The notes below the pieces were generated by a model. It saw only the letters and a list, made by a program, of their open reading frames with translations, did not search any database and had not been told where the DNA came from. The translations under genes were made by a program, and so were the position numbers. From positions 1,240,001 to 1,304,000 of the forward strand of contig NZ_RJVJ01000001.1 in NCBI RefSeq assembly GCF_003751605.1: DNA of 64,000 nt, given 5' to 3'. Shown piece after piece: positions 17,351 through 25,773 of the stretch (position 1 is the stretch's first letter; the number at the start of each line of letters is the position of its first letter). Source of the DNA: Kitasatospora cineracea (GTDB lineage Bacteria > Actinomycetota > Actinomycetes > Streptomycetales > Streptomycetaceae).

Positions 17351-17719
17351 TCAGCAGCGGAAGACCTGGATGCGCGAGAGCGCGGCCGGTCTGGAGCCGG
17401 TCGTGTTCGCCGGTGCGGGGCCCTGGGGTGCGGGACGGGCGTGGGAGTCGTCGTCGCTGTGCTCGGCGCCGGGGCGGCCGGGGACGCGCAGGGGCGGTGC
17501 GCCGGAGGCGCGGTGCCGGCCGGAGGTGGGGCTCGCCGGGGACTGTGCCTCGTGGCGGTGCTTGCACTCCAGGTGCTCCTCGGCGGCGGCCGAGGCCGGC
17601 GCTCGCAGGGCGAGCGCGTGGGCCTGGGGCCCGGAGCCGAGGACGGCGAGGACGGCGGCGACGAGGGCGGCCAGCACGAGGACCAGGCGCTTGCCCCGTG
17701 TCAGTGCCTGTGCGGCCAC
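17351..17719 (-). CDS. small exported protein with C-terminal FRC tail (copy 3)
   Basis: A 122-residue protein from a GTG preceded by GGGGGAGG, six bases away; an upstream ATG at 17761 lacks such a site. The N terminus VAAQALTRGKR leads into a hydrophobic helix (LVLVLAALVAAVLAVLGSG). The middle has EEHLECKHRHEA, a Cys/His cluster, then an Ala/Pro/Arg-rich linker, and the end is SRIQVFRC. The position before a carbonic anhydrase gene and the tail shared with the proteins at 2987 and 4022 mark it as a paralogue. Function unknown. Confidence 0.65.
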   Translation of the reverse strand: MAAQALTRGKRLVLVLAALVAAVLAVLGSGPQAHALALRAPASAAAEEHLECKHRHEAQSPASPTSGRHRASGAPPLRVPGRPGAEHSDDDSHARPAPQGPAPANTTGSRPAALSRIQVFRC

Positions 17720-17889
17720 CCTCGCCTCCCCCGGTGCCTGCCTGGCCTGTTTGCCATGCACCGACCAGCTTAGCGACGGCGTGTAACCACAGCGTTAGCA
17801 TCCGGTGGCAGCTCGGCGGGATTCGCCGACGGTACCGGTCGGATCTCGCACATAAGTAATCCTTCCGAACAAAGGAACATGACGAGTCG

Positions 17890-19464
17890 TCACCTTTTTC
17901 GAGTCAAGATGCGCCTCGTAGCCGCCGAAGCGATGGCGGTTACCGCCAGTAGTGAGGCGGCGGCCTCGGGCCAGGGGCCGAGGCGGTCGGCGGGGGTCGT
18001 GGCGGTGCGCAGCGGGACCTGTTCGACCAGGGTGTCGCTGGTCCACAGGGCGGTGCGGGCGGTGATGCGGCCGTCGGGGGTGATGACGGCGCTGGTGCCG
18101 GTGGTGGCGGCGACCACGACTGACCGGTTGTGCTCGACTGCCCGGATGCGGGCGATGGCGATCTGCTGGCCTGGTTCGCCGCGGGAGCCGTCGCGCATGT
18201 AGGTGGCGTTGTTGGACTGCACGGCCAGGAGGTTGGCGCCGGAGCGGACGGCGTCGCGCACCTGGCTGTCGTAGCCGACTTCGTAGCAGATGGAGTCGGC
18301 CAGGGCGACGGGCCCGGTGCGGAAGACGGTGGCGCCGGTGCCGGGGATGAAGTCGCGCGGGATGAGCTGGAGGTCCTTGAGGCCGCCGAACACCTCCCGC
18401 AGCGGGATGTACTCGCCGAAGGGCACCAGGTGCTGCTTGGCGTACCACTGCCCCGGGCCGCTGTCGGGGCGCCACATGAGGCCGGTGTTGTAGATGCGCC
18501 CGTCCGGTCCGTCGAGGACCGCGCCGACCAGCACGGGCGCGCCGACGTCCTTGACTGCGTTGTCGATGGCGGTGAAGAGGGCGGGGTCGGCGCGGGGGTC
18601 GGTGTCGGTGGAGTTCTCCGGCCACAGCACCAGGTCGGGCGCGGGGGTGCGCCCGGCGCGGACGGCGGCGGCGAGGTCGCCGGTGGCCCGGATGTGGTTG
18701 TCCGTCACCTGGCGCAGCCTGGACTGCTCGGCGAGGGTGCGTTCGCGCGGCACGTTGCCCTGGACGACGGCGACCGTCGCGCTGGAGTCGCCCTTACGGG
18801 CCGGGGCGGGCAGCAGGACGCTGCCGAGCGCGCCGGTGGCCAGGGCCGCTGCCAGTGCGAAGGCGGCGGCGGTGCGCCGGCCGGGCCGGGCCGTGCACAG
18901 CGCGGCCAGGCAGGCGGCGCCGAGTGCCACCAGGGCGCTCAGCCCGGGTGCGCCCAGGACCGAGGCCCAGCCCAGTGCCGGGGAGTCGGCCTGGCTGAAG
19001 GCCAGGCGGGCCCACGGGAAGCCGCCGAGCGGGGCCCGGGAGCGCACCGCTTCGGCCGCGACCCACCAGGCGGCCGCCCACAGCGGCCATGGGCGCCGGC
19101 GCAGCAGGACGGGGGCGGCCGCGGTCAGGGCTCCCCACAGCAGGGCTTCGACGGCGGACAGTGCCAGCCACGGCAGCGGGCCGAGGTTGCCGAGCCAGGA
19201 CAGCAGCGGCACGAACATCGCCAGGCCGTACCAGGTGCCGTAGCGAAACGCCGCGGCGCTGCGGCTGCCGCGGACGGCGGCCAGCAGCAGGGCAGGCCCG
19301 GCCAGGGCCAGCGGCCAGGCGTTCACCGGCGGGAAGGCGGCGCAGGTGGCCAGGCCGCCCAGCGCGGCGAGAACATCGCGCCGCGCGCGGCGGACCAGGC
19401 GGAGGCGGCGCGCCCCGGCCGCGGGGGCGGCCGGCCGGGCGGGAGTGGCGGTGGCGGCGGTCAC
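17890..19464 (-). CDS. lnt: apolipoprotein N-acyltransferase
   Basis: A 524-residue membrane protein with about six N-terminal helices and a C-terminal nitrilase-like domain. The catalytic triad residues of Lnt are visible: Glu in DLVLWPENSTD, Lys in YAKQHLVPFGEYIP, and Cys in LADSICYEVGYD. It adds the third acyl chain to lipoproteins on the outer face of the membrane. The GTG start overlaps the stop of the CopD-CtaG gene (GTGA), which places it in the copper operon as its last gene. This is an unusual home for lnt and suggests that lipoproteins made under metal stress need full acylation. Streptomyces often carry more than one Lnt homologue. Confidence 0.92.
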   Translation of the reverse strand: MTAATATPARPAAPAAGARRLRLVRRARRDVLAALGGLATCAAFPPVNAWPLALAGPALLLAAVRGSRSAAAFRYGTWYGLAMFVPLLSWLGNLGPLPWLALSAVEALLWGALTAAAPVLLRRRPWPLWAAAWWVAAEAVRSRAPLGGFPWARLAFSQADSPALGWASVLGAPGLSALVALGAACLAALCTARPGRRTAAAFALAAALATGALGSVLLPAPARKGDSSATVAVVQGNVPRERTLAEQSRLRQVTDNHIRATGDLAAAVRAGRTPAPDLVLWPENSTDTDPRADPALFTAIDNAVKDVGAPVLVGAVLDGPDGRIYNTGLMWRPDSGPGQWYAKQHLVPFGEYIPLREVFGGLKDLQLIPRDFIPGTGATVFRTGPVALADSICYEVGYDSQVRDAVRSGANLLAVQSNNATYMRDGSRGEPGQQIAIARIRAVEHNRSVVVAATTGTSAVITPDGRITARTALWTSDTLVEQVPLRTATTPADRLGPWPEAAASLLAVTAIASAATRRILTRKR

Positions 19465-21476
19465 GGGGTGTCCCTAGCGGTGGAGCGGGCGGCGGTGTCG
19501 CGGGCGTGCAGCCGGGCGAGGTAGGCGTTGTAGGCGGCGTGGGGGTCGTTGCCGTCGCCGCGGTCGATCTGCCGGTCGATGCGCCGGGCCTCGCGCCGGT
19601 CGGAGCGCATCCACTGGACGGCCAGGGCGACGACGGTGATCAGGATGGGGATGTCGCCGGTGGCCCAGGCGATCGACCCGGCGGCGAACTGGTCATCTGC
19701 CAGCGACGGCCCCCAGTTTCTGACGAGGGGGGCGAACCAGCGGCCCGCGACGAGCTCCTTCGAGCTCATCAGCGCGATGCTGAAGAAGGAGTGGAAGGGC
19801 ATCGCGAGCACCAGCAGCACGAACTTCGCGAAGTGCGGGATGCGGCGCGGGGCCGGGTCGACGCCGATGATCACCCAGAAGAACAGGATGCCCACGCCCA
19901 TGAAGTGCAGCTGCATCGCCAGGTGGCCCCAGTGCGTGCGCATCCCCGTCTCGAACAGCGGGGTGAAGTACACCGAGAACGAGGCGCTGATGAACAGCGC
20001 CATCGCCACCAGTGGGTGCCCCGCCACCTTGGCGGGGCGGCTGTGCACCAGCGCGAGCAGCCAGGCGCGGGCGCCGGGTCGTCCGCCCGGGCCGGTGGCC
20101 GGCAGCGCCCGCAGGGCGAGGGTGACGGGCGCTCCCATCACCAGCAGGATCGGCACGATCATCGCCAGCGTCATGTGCTGGCCCATGTGCACGCTGAACA
20201 GCACCTTGCCGTAGGTGGCCAGGCCGCTCTGGGTGACCAGCGCGAGCACGCCCACTCCCGCCAGCCAGGCGGCGGTGCGCCCCGGCGGCCAGCGGTCCCC
20301 GCGCCGCCGAAGCGTGCGCACGCCCGCCAGGTAGGCGAGCGTCGCGAAGGTGATCAGGAGGAGGAAGACGGCGTCCGGGCGCAGCGCGGTGAACAGGCGC
20401 AGTGCGGTGAGCGGTTCGGGCATCGCGTAGCCGAGTGCCCGTTCGGTGGGCGTTGCCAGCTGCTGGCCGGTGGCGGGGGCGGGGCTGCGGGAGAGGGCGA
20501 CGGCCAGGCCGAGGGTGGCTGCCATCAGCAGCCCTTCCACGGCGGCCAGGCGGACGAAGGGTGCGGGCTCGGTGCCCAGGCGGGGCAGGCAGCGGCGGCG
20601 GTGCAGGTGTCCGATGCTTGCGAGCAGGACCAGCAGGGCGGCTTTGGCCAGGACCAGCTGGCCGTAGCGGGTGTGCAGCAGGTCGGCGGGTGACTCCAGG
20701 CGCAGGGCCGCGTTGGCGGTCCCGCTGGCGGCGACGGCGATCAGGCACCACAGCGCGAGGGGGCTGAAGCGGCGCACGGCGCCGGCCAGGGCCGGGCGGT
20801 CGCGTACGGCCAGGACGAGCAGGCCGGCCAGGCCGCCGACCCATACGGCGGCTGCGAGGACGTGGACGGCCAGGGTGACGACCGCGCTGTCGTGGTTGCC
20901 CGCCGCGGCGGAGTGGCCGGTGAACACCGGCGGCAGCAGGCCCGCGAGGGACAGGAGCAGGGTGGTTCTGACGGCGGTGGCCGTGCCGAGGGCGGGGCTG
21001 AAGGTGCCCACGGCCAGGGCGGTCAGGGTGCTCAGGGCCAGGGCCCGGCCCTGCGGGATGTTCAGCGCGAAGTCCGCGAGCGAGCCCGATCCGGCCAGCA
21101 CGTCGCCCACCGGCAGGGCCAGCAGGTCGGAGAGCGTCAGGACCAGTACGGCGCACGACGCCCCGGCCCAGGTCAGTGCTGCGGCGCACACCCACAGGAC
21201 GTGGCGGGACTGGGCGGCCGTGAGTTTCGTGGTGGGGCTCGGCAGCAGCAGGACGAGCAGCAGCAGGCCCACGGTCACGACGGCCGAGGTGTCGGCCACC
21301 GCCCGGGCGAGGGGCAGCCCCCAGTCCGTCAGCGCCCCCGGGCCCGCGAGTCCGACCGCGGTGCCGGTGCCGGAGCGGGTGAAGGCGACGGCAGCCAGTG
21401 CGGCCGCGCCGGGGACGGCAGCGGCCGCCGCCACGGCCGCCGTCCGGGGGCGCGGGAAGGAGAGGTCAGCGGGCAT
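19461..21476 (-). CDS. CopD-CtaG fusion membrane protein
   Basis: A 671-residue polytopic protein. The N-terminal half is CopD-like, with His in PVFTGHSAAAGNHDSAV and in TLAVHVLAAAVWVGGLAGL. The C-terminal half from about residue 335 is CtaG-like, with FSVHMGQHMTLAMIVPILLVMG, GHLAMQLHFMGVGILFFWVIIGVDPAP and AMPFHSFFSIALM. The fusion joins copper import with delivery to oxidase. The ATG at 21476 overlaps the end of copC by 11 bp and is itself followed by lnt with a 4-bp overlap. The CtaG half resembles the separate protein at 6485-7429, including the final YNAYLARLHAR tail. Confidence 0.92.
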   Translation of the reverse strand: MPADLSFPRPRTAAVAAAAAVPGAAALAAVAFTRSGTGTAVGLAGPGALTDWGLPLARAVADTSAVVTVGLLLLVLLLPSPTTKLTAAQSRHVLWVCAAALTWAGASCAVLVLTLSDLLALPVGDVLAGSGSLADFALNIPQGRALALSTLTALAVGTFSPALGTATAVRTTLLLSLAGLLPPVFTGHSAAAGNHDSAVVTLAVHVLAAAVWVGGLAGLLVLAVRDRPALAGAVRRFSPLALWCLIAVAASGTANAALRLESPADLLHTRYGQLVLAKAALLVLLASIGHLHRRRCLPRLGTEPAPFVRLAAVEGLLMAATLGLAVALSRSPAPATGQQLATPTERALGYAMPEPLTALRLFTALRPDAVFLLLITFATLAYLAGVRTLRRRGDRWPPGRTAAWLAGVGVLALVTQSGLATYGKVLFSVHMGQHMTLAMIVPILLVMGAPVTLALRALPATGPGGRPGARAWLLALVHSRPAKVAGHPLVAMALFISASFSVYFTPLFETGMRTHWGHLAMQLHFMGVGILFFWVIIGVDPAPRRIPHFAKFVLLVLAMPFHSFFSIALMSSKELVAGRWFAPLVRNWGPSLADDQFAAGSIAWATGDIPILITVVALAVQWMRSDRREARRIDRQIDRGDGNDPHAAYNAYLARLHARDTAARSTARDTP

Positions 21477-22071
21477 GGCGCACCTGCCGGCGGCGCAGGG
21501 CGAAGACGCCCGCCGTGGCAGCGAGGGCGAGCAGGCCCGCGCCGGCCGCCGCTTGCGGGATCGAGATCCCGGAGCGCTTGCGGGCCGGCTGCGCATCGGC
21601 GGCCGTCCCAGGGCTGGGCGTGGGTGTGGGTGTGGGTGGCTGCGGGGACGGTGCGGGGGGCACGGCGGCGGCGGTGGACGGGGCGGTGGGTGTGTAGGTG
21701 AAGGTGACGGTGCCGGTGACCGGGTGGCCGTCCTTGGACACCACCCGGTAGCCGACCTGGTAGCGGCCCGGGGCGGTGGAGGGGGCCAGGTCGAGGGCGG
21801 CGGCGGTGCCCTCGACCTGGACCTCGCCCAGGCCGTAGGCCCTGCCGTCGGGCCCGGTGACGGCGATCTTGCTGTAGGGCTGCGACATCGGGTCGGTGAA
21901 GGACAGCCGGACCCGGGCGGGCCAGGCGGCGAGGGTCGCTGCGTCGGCCGGGTCGCTGGAGTTCAGGCCGGTGTGGGCGGCGGCGGGCGGTGCGCTGAGC
22001 CCGGTGCAGGCGAGAGCGGCCAGGCAGACGGCGCAGACACGGGCGCGGCGCGAAGGGACGGGGAAGGTCAT
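21466..22071 (-). CDS. copC: CopC-like periplasmic-type copper-binding protein
   Basis: A 201-residue exported protein. The signal peptide ends before AHTGLNSSDPADA, giving the N-terminal His region of CopC. The fold continues with VRLSFTDPMSQPYSKIAVTGPDG and VVSKDGHPVTGTVTFTYTP, which holds the C-terminal His of the copper site. A Pro/Thr-rich linker (residues about 130-165) leads to a single membrane helix and a basic tail (LRRRQVRHAR), so the protein is tethered to the membrane. It overlaps the downstream CopD-CtaG gene and lies 71 bp from the upstream membrane protein gene. Confidence 0.9.
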   Translation of the reverse strand: MTFPVPSRRARVCAVCLAALACTGLSAPPAAAHTGLNSSDPADAATLAAWPARVRLSFTDPMSQPYSKIAVTGPDGRAYGLGEVQVEGTAAALDLAPSTAPGRYQVGYRVVSKDGHPVTGTVTFTYTPTAPSTAAAVPPAPSPQPPTPTPTPSPGTAADAQPARKRSGISIPQAAAGAGLLALAATAGVFALRRRQVRHAR

Positions 22072-22142
22072 GGACGCAGGGCTCCTGGGCGGCCGTCGTC
22101 GACGGCCGGGGAGGACCGGTGCGGGGGCTGCGGGCCCCGGCG

Positions 22143-22817
22143 TCAGCTCCCGGCGGCACCCGCGGCCGCGACCGGCCGGGCGATGAGGTGGACACGTGCG
22201 CGGCCGCGGTCGGTGCGGCCCGCTCGCCTCGGCGGGGCCCGGCCGGAGATGGGGGTGCGGTGGAGACAGGAGCGCAGGGTATTCCCGGTGGCGTGCAGGC
22301 GCACCCGCGGGGCGGGAGCGGGCACGGGATCGGCGGCGGGCGGCGAGATGGAGCACCACTCGCGGGCGCGCGCGGCCAGCACGTGGGTGCCCCACAGCGC
22401 GACCTCGCCGGTCCCCAGGAACCTGGCCGCCAGCAGCAGGGCGACCAGGTGCGCCACAGGGGCGGCCCAGGAGGGCGCGCCCGACGCCCACTGGCCCACC
22501 AGCACCGGCAGGTGGCCGCCCGCGAGGCCGGAGGAGCGGCACAGCCCCGGCAGGTCGTAGACGCAGTGGTAGACGAGCTGGGCGGTGGCGAGCGCGGCGA
22601 GCAGCTGGGCGTCGGAGAGCCGGCGGCGGGTCAGCAGCGCGCTGCCCGCGAAGGCCGCGCCGGCGAACACGGCGAGCACGCCCCAGGAGAGCAGGTGCCC
22701 TCGGCTCAGCAGGTGGCCGGCGACCGGGAGCAGCACGCACAGCGCGGCCAGCGCCGAGGCCCGAAGGCCCCGGCCGGTGCCGGAGGCGGGATGTGCGGGG
22801 AGCCGGATGCCGCGCAC
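22143..22817 (-). CDS. conserved membrane protein in copper operon
   Basis: A 224-residue protein with four probable helices (ALAALCVLLPVAGHLL; LAVFAGAAFAGSALL; ALATAQLVYHCVYDL; PVAHLVALLLAARFL) and a basic, Arg-rich C-terminal tail. The second half contains HVLAARAREWCSI, similar in layout to LHLLARAWQVAAP in the divergent protein at 24130-24765, so the two are probable paralogues. Each lies beside an exported copper-binding protein (CopC here, YcnI-like there). His residues in helices (LVYHCVY, PVAHLVAL) could bind metal. The GTG start is the only usable one upstream of the helices. No named function. Confidence 0.72.
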   Translation of the reverse strand: MRGIRLPAHPASGTGRGLRASALAALCVLLPVAGHLLSRGHLLSWGVLAVFAGAAFAGSALLTRRRLSDAQLLAALATAQLVYHCVYDLPGLCRSSGLAGGHLPVLVGQWASGAPSWAAPVAHLVALLLAARFLGTGEVALWGTHVLAARAREWCSISPPAADPVPAPAPRVRLHATGNTLRSCLHRTPISGRAPPRRAGRTDRGRARVHLIARPVAAAGAAGS

Positions 22818-22913
22818 TTCCCTTCACCGCCTCCCGCTGTCGTCGTGCTGTCGTGCGTTGCGGTGCGCGGGCTGGGCTGCTCGCGCACCGGAGCTTCTCA
22901 CGGCCTACACCGG

Positions 22914-23921
22914 TCAGTGCTCGTGGGGCTCCTCGCGGTGGACGGCGCCGTGCGGTTCGGCGCAGTGGCCGTCGGCGGCCTCGGGTGCGCCGGAGCCGAC
23001 GGTGAGCAGCTGTGCGGGGGCGTGGTCGACCTGGAGCGTGGTGTGGGTGATGTTGTTGGCGTGGGCGAGCTGGTGCTCCAGGTCCTGGCGCACGGCGTGG
23101 CAGTCGCGGTCGGGGTCGACCAGGACGTGCGCGGCCAGGGCGCTCTGGCCGGAGGTGATCTGCCACACGTGCAGGTCGTGGACCTCGACGACGCCGGGGC
23201 GGGCGACCATGGCGTCGCCGATCGCGTCGGGGTCGACTCCGGCGGGGGCGGCCTCCAGGAAGATCCGGCCGGACTCCTTGAGCAGCCCGTACCCGGCCTT
23301 GACCATGAGGACCACGACGACCAGCGAGACGATGGCGTCGGCGCGGGCGAAGCCGGTGGTCATCACGACCAGGCCCGCCACCGCGGTGGCGACGAACCCG
23401 AACAGGTCGTTGAGGATGTGCTGGTAGGCGCCTTCGACGTTCAGCGACGTGCGGTTGGCCTTGGAGATGCACCAGGCGGCGACGACGTTGACCGCGATGC
23501 CGGCCAGCGCCGTGTACAGCACCAGGGAGCCCGTGACGTCGGGCGGGCTGATCAGGCGCTCGATGGCCTCGTAGGTCAGCCAGGCCGCGAGGAGGATCAG
23601 GGTCAGGCCGTTGGCCTGGGCGGAGAGGATTTCGGCGCGCTTGAGGCCGAAGGTGAAGCCGCCCTTGGCGGGCCGGGCGGCCAGGCGCATCGCCACCAGC
23701 GCCAGGACGATGGACGCCGCGTCGGTGAGCATGTGCGCGGCGTCCGAGATCAGGGCCAGCGATCCGGCGGCGATGCCGATAGTGACCTCGATCGCCATGT
23801 AGCCGCAGATCAGGGCGAGCGCGATGGCCAGCCAGCGGCGGTCGGCGTCGGCCGACACCCCGTGGGAGTGCCCGTCGTGGCCGCCGCCGGCGCCGTGGTC
23901 GTGGTCGTGTCCCGAACCCAT
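22914..23921 (-). CDS. CDF-family zinc/cation exporter (ZitB-like)
   Basis: A 335-residue cation diffusion facilitator with a His-rich N terminus (GHDHDHGAGGGHDGHSHG), six helices, and a cytoplasmic C-terminal domain ending in more His (HREEPHEH). The zinc-site residues are in SLALISDAAHMLTDA (HxxxD) and in NVEGAYQHILNDLFG. CDF proteins expel Zn2+, Cd2+ or Co2+ in exchange for protons. It is first in the minus-strand copper operon. A Zur-like 15-mer lies at 23995-24009, 74 bp upstream; in S. coelicolor the exporter gene zitB is activated by Zur. The protein at 31293-32342 is a close paralogue. Confidence 0.93.
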   Translation of the reverse strand: MGSGHDHDHGAGGGHDGHSHGVSADADRRWLAIALALICGYMAIEVTIGIAAGSLALISDAAHMLTDAASIVLALVAMRLAARPAKGGFTFGLKRAEILSAQANGLTLILLAAWLTYEAIERLISPPDVTGSLVLYTALAGIAVNVVAAWCISKANRTSLNVEGAYQHILNDLFGFVATAVAGLVVMTTGFARADAIVSLVVVVLMVKAGYGLLKESGRIFLEAAPAGVDPDAIGDAMVARPGVVEVHDLHVWQITSGQSALAAHVLVDPDRDCHAVRQDLEHQLAHANNITHTTLQVDHAPAQLLTVGSGAPEAADGHCAEPHGAVHREEPHEH

Positions 23922-23994
23922 GCCTGAACCCCGCTCTGTCGTGTGGATGCGGCGAAGTGAAGCGCACCGGCGCACGCCTTGGCAAAGGCTGCAC

Positions 23995-24009
23995 CGATGA
24001 CGGTTTTCA
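23995..24009 (-). promoter_or_regulatory. candidate Zur box upstream of the CDF gene
   Basis: On the minus strand the site reads TGAAAACCGTCATCG. The left half equals the Streptomyces Zur half-site TGAAAAC and the right half is degenerate. It differs at only three of 15 positions from the site at 32425-32439 by the other CDF gene. Identification is by eye only. Confidence 0.4.
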
Positions 24010-24129
24010 ACGGCGATAAGACCGCCCTGACCTGGGCAGACGTTCCGGCAGCCGTTCAGGTGGCGCGGGGCGGCGAAATCCTGCGGGCGCGGCCTCGCAG
24101 ACGCGTGGGGCCGTGTACCGTCGCCCTCG

Positions 24130-24765
24130 ATGGACATCCGCCACACGCCCGCCTTCGCGGGCCCGCCCAGGCCGGGCCCCCTCCGGGCGCCGCGGCCCGC
24201 CGCGCTGCGCGCGGGGTCCGGGCGGGCAACGCGGGCCGGGGTGTTCGCGGTGGCGGCGACGGTGCTGGCCTCGGTGGCGCACCATGTCGCCGATCCGGCC
24301 GGGCCCCGCCCGGGCGTGCTCGCCGCCGTCGCCGCCACCGCGTTCCTCCTCGCGCTGCCGCGCGCCGGCCGGCAGTGGTCGCACCGCTCGGCGGCTGCCC
24401 TGATGTGCGCGACGCAGATCGCCTCCCACCTGCTGTTGAGCGCGCACCCCTCCGCGATGGCGATGGAGATGGACGACGGGAGGCGGCTGGCACAGGGAGC
24501 CGCGCTGGTCCTGCACGCCGGCGGGACCGTCGCGGTCGCGGCGCTGCTGCACGCCGCCGACGCCCGCGCCTGCTACCTGAGCGCTGCTGCGGGCCGGATC
24601 GCGGCCCGACTGCTGCACCTGCTCGCCCGGGCATGGCAGGTGGCCGCACCCGCCTACCTGTCCGCGGGCGCCGTGCGGCGCGCAGCGCGCCCGGCGCACC
24701 TGGGCGCGGGTCGAGTCCTGACCCACGCGGTACGGCGCAGGGGGCCTCCGGCCGGACAGCGGTGA
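24130..24765 (+). CDS. conserved membrane protein next to YcnI gene
   Basis: A 211-residue protein with about four helices (VFAVAATVLASVAHHVA; VLAAVAATAFLLAL; AALMCATQIASHLLL; GAALVLHAGGTVAVAALLHAA) and an Arg-rich C terminus. His residues at helix ends (VAHHVAD, QIASHLLLSAH) and a Met-rich stretch (AMAMEMDDG) suggest metal contact. It is divergent from the CDF operon and 75 bp upstream of the YcnI-like gene on the same strand. The layout resembles the protein at 22143-22817. No function is established. Confidence 0.72.
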   Translation: MDIRHTPAFAGPPRPGPLRAPRPAALRAGSGRATRAGVFAVAATVLASVAHHVADPAGPRPGVLAAVAATAFLLALPRAGRQWSHRSAAALMCATQIASHLLLSAHPSAMAMEMDDGRRLAQGAALVLHAGGTVAVAALLHAADARACYLSAAAGRIAARLLHLLARAWQVAAPAYLSAGAVRRAARPAHLGAGRVLTHAVRRRGPPAGQR

Positions 24766-24840
24766 CAGCCGCCCTCCGGCCCTTCCCTTTTTCGCGCGGC
24801 CTGGCTGCCGCGCGCCCTCTTGCGCTTTCGGAGCCCCTTC

Positions 24841-25575
24841 ATGACCAACCGCACCCTGCGCGTCGGCACCACACTGGCCGGCGCGGCCACCGTCCTGCTC
24901 GCCCTGGCGACGCCCGCCCTCGCGCACTCCGAGGTGTCCGCCTCCGACGCCCGTGCGCTCGCCGAGAACGTGACGCTCACCTTCACCTCGGAGGCCGAGT
25001 CCACCAGCGCCGGCATCCAGAAGATCCAGATCGTCCTGCCGGACGGCGTGCCGGTGCAGAGCGTCGCGCTCAAGGACGCCCCCACCGGGTGGACCCTCAC
25101 GCCCGACGCCACCGGCTACACGGTGCAGGGCCCGGCGCTGCCGGTGGGCGACAACGCGAAGCACAGCATCGTGGTGCGCCAGCTGCCCCAGGGCGAGAGC
25201 CTGCCGTTCAAGACCATCGAGACCTACAGCAACGGCAAGGTCTCGCGCTGGATCGAGATGTCGCAGAACGGCAGCGAGCCGGAGAACCCGGCTCCCGTCC
25301 TCGAGCTGAAGCCGCCCGCCCCCGGCGCCACCCCGCTGCCCGCCGCCCCGGCTGCGAGCACCGCCCCGTCGCCGTCCCCGACCCCCTCCGTCTCGTCCTC
25401 CGCCCCGGCACAGCCCGCCCCGGCCGTCTCGTCGTCTTCCGCCGCACCCGAGGCCACGGCGAAGGACGACGGCGGCAACACCGGACTGGTGGTCGCCGTG
25501 GTCCTCGCGGCCTTGGTCGTCGCGTCGTTCCCGATCGCGATGTGGATCAAGCGCCGCACCCGCACCAGCGCCTGA
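24841..25575 (+). CDS. YcnI-like (DUF1775) membrane-anchored copper-binding protein
   Basis: A 244-residue exported protein. Signal cleavage after TPALA would leave an N-terminal His (HSEVSAS), which with a conserved Trp (SRWIEMSQNG) forms the copper site in the YcnI family. The domain contains IQKIQIVLPDGVPVQSVALKDAPTGW split across strands, then a long Ser/Pro/Ala linker (about 155-205), a membrane helix (GLVVAVVLAALVVASFPIAM) and a short basic tail. ATG 24841 is chosen over the one at 24820 because the signal peptide then starts normally. A strong hairpin follows the stop. Confidence 0.86.
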   Translation: MTNRTLRVGTTLAGAATVLLALATPALAHSEVSASDARALAENVTLTFTSEAESTSAGIQKIQIVLPDGVPVQSVALKDAPTGWTLTPDATGYTVQGPALPVGDNAKHSIVVRQLPQGESLPFKTIETYSNGKVSRWIEMSQNGSEPENPAPVLELKPPAPGATPLPAAPAASTAPSPSPTPSVSSSAPAQPAPAVSSSSAAPEATAKDDGGNTGLVVAVVLAALVVASFPIAMWIKRRTRTSA

Positions 25576-25586
25576 CACGACAGGTC

Positions 25587-25627
25587 GACGGCCCCGGCAG
25601 CGCGCACCCGCGGCTGCCGGGGCCGTC
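25587..25627 (+). terminator. strong hairpin terminator after YcnI-like gene
   Basis: Perfect 15-bp arms (GACGGCCCCGGCAGC at 25587-25601 and its complement at 25613-25627) with an 11-base loop, 11 bp after the stop. The remaining bases to 25773 show no gene. Confidence 0.8.
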
Positions 25628-25773
25628 CCGTGCTGCGCACCGGCTTGCCGGGCGAGCGCGATGCCCTCTGCCTGTGATCGGGGCGCGCTGCCCGGAGCCC
25701 AGACCGTTGGCCCGGTGCAGCGGGGACTCTCCGGCCCGGCAAGGGCCGCTCCCGCGCCCGGGCGGGGACGGGA

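Noticed and set aside
17880..17892. Perfect palindrome TGACGAGTCGTCA at the end of lnt
   Set aside because: Overlaps the stop codon and has no evident target promoter; too short to call an operator or terminator with confidence.
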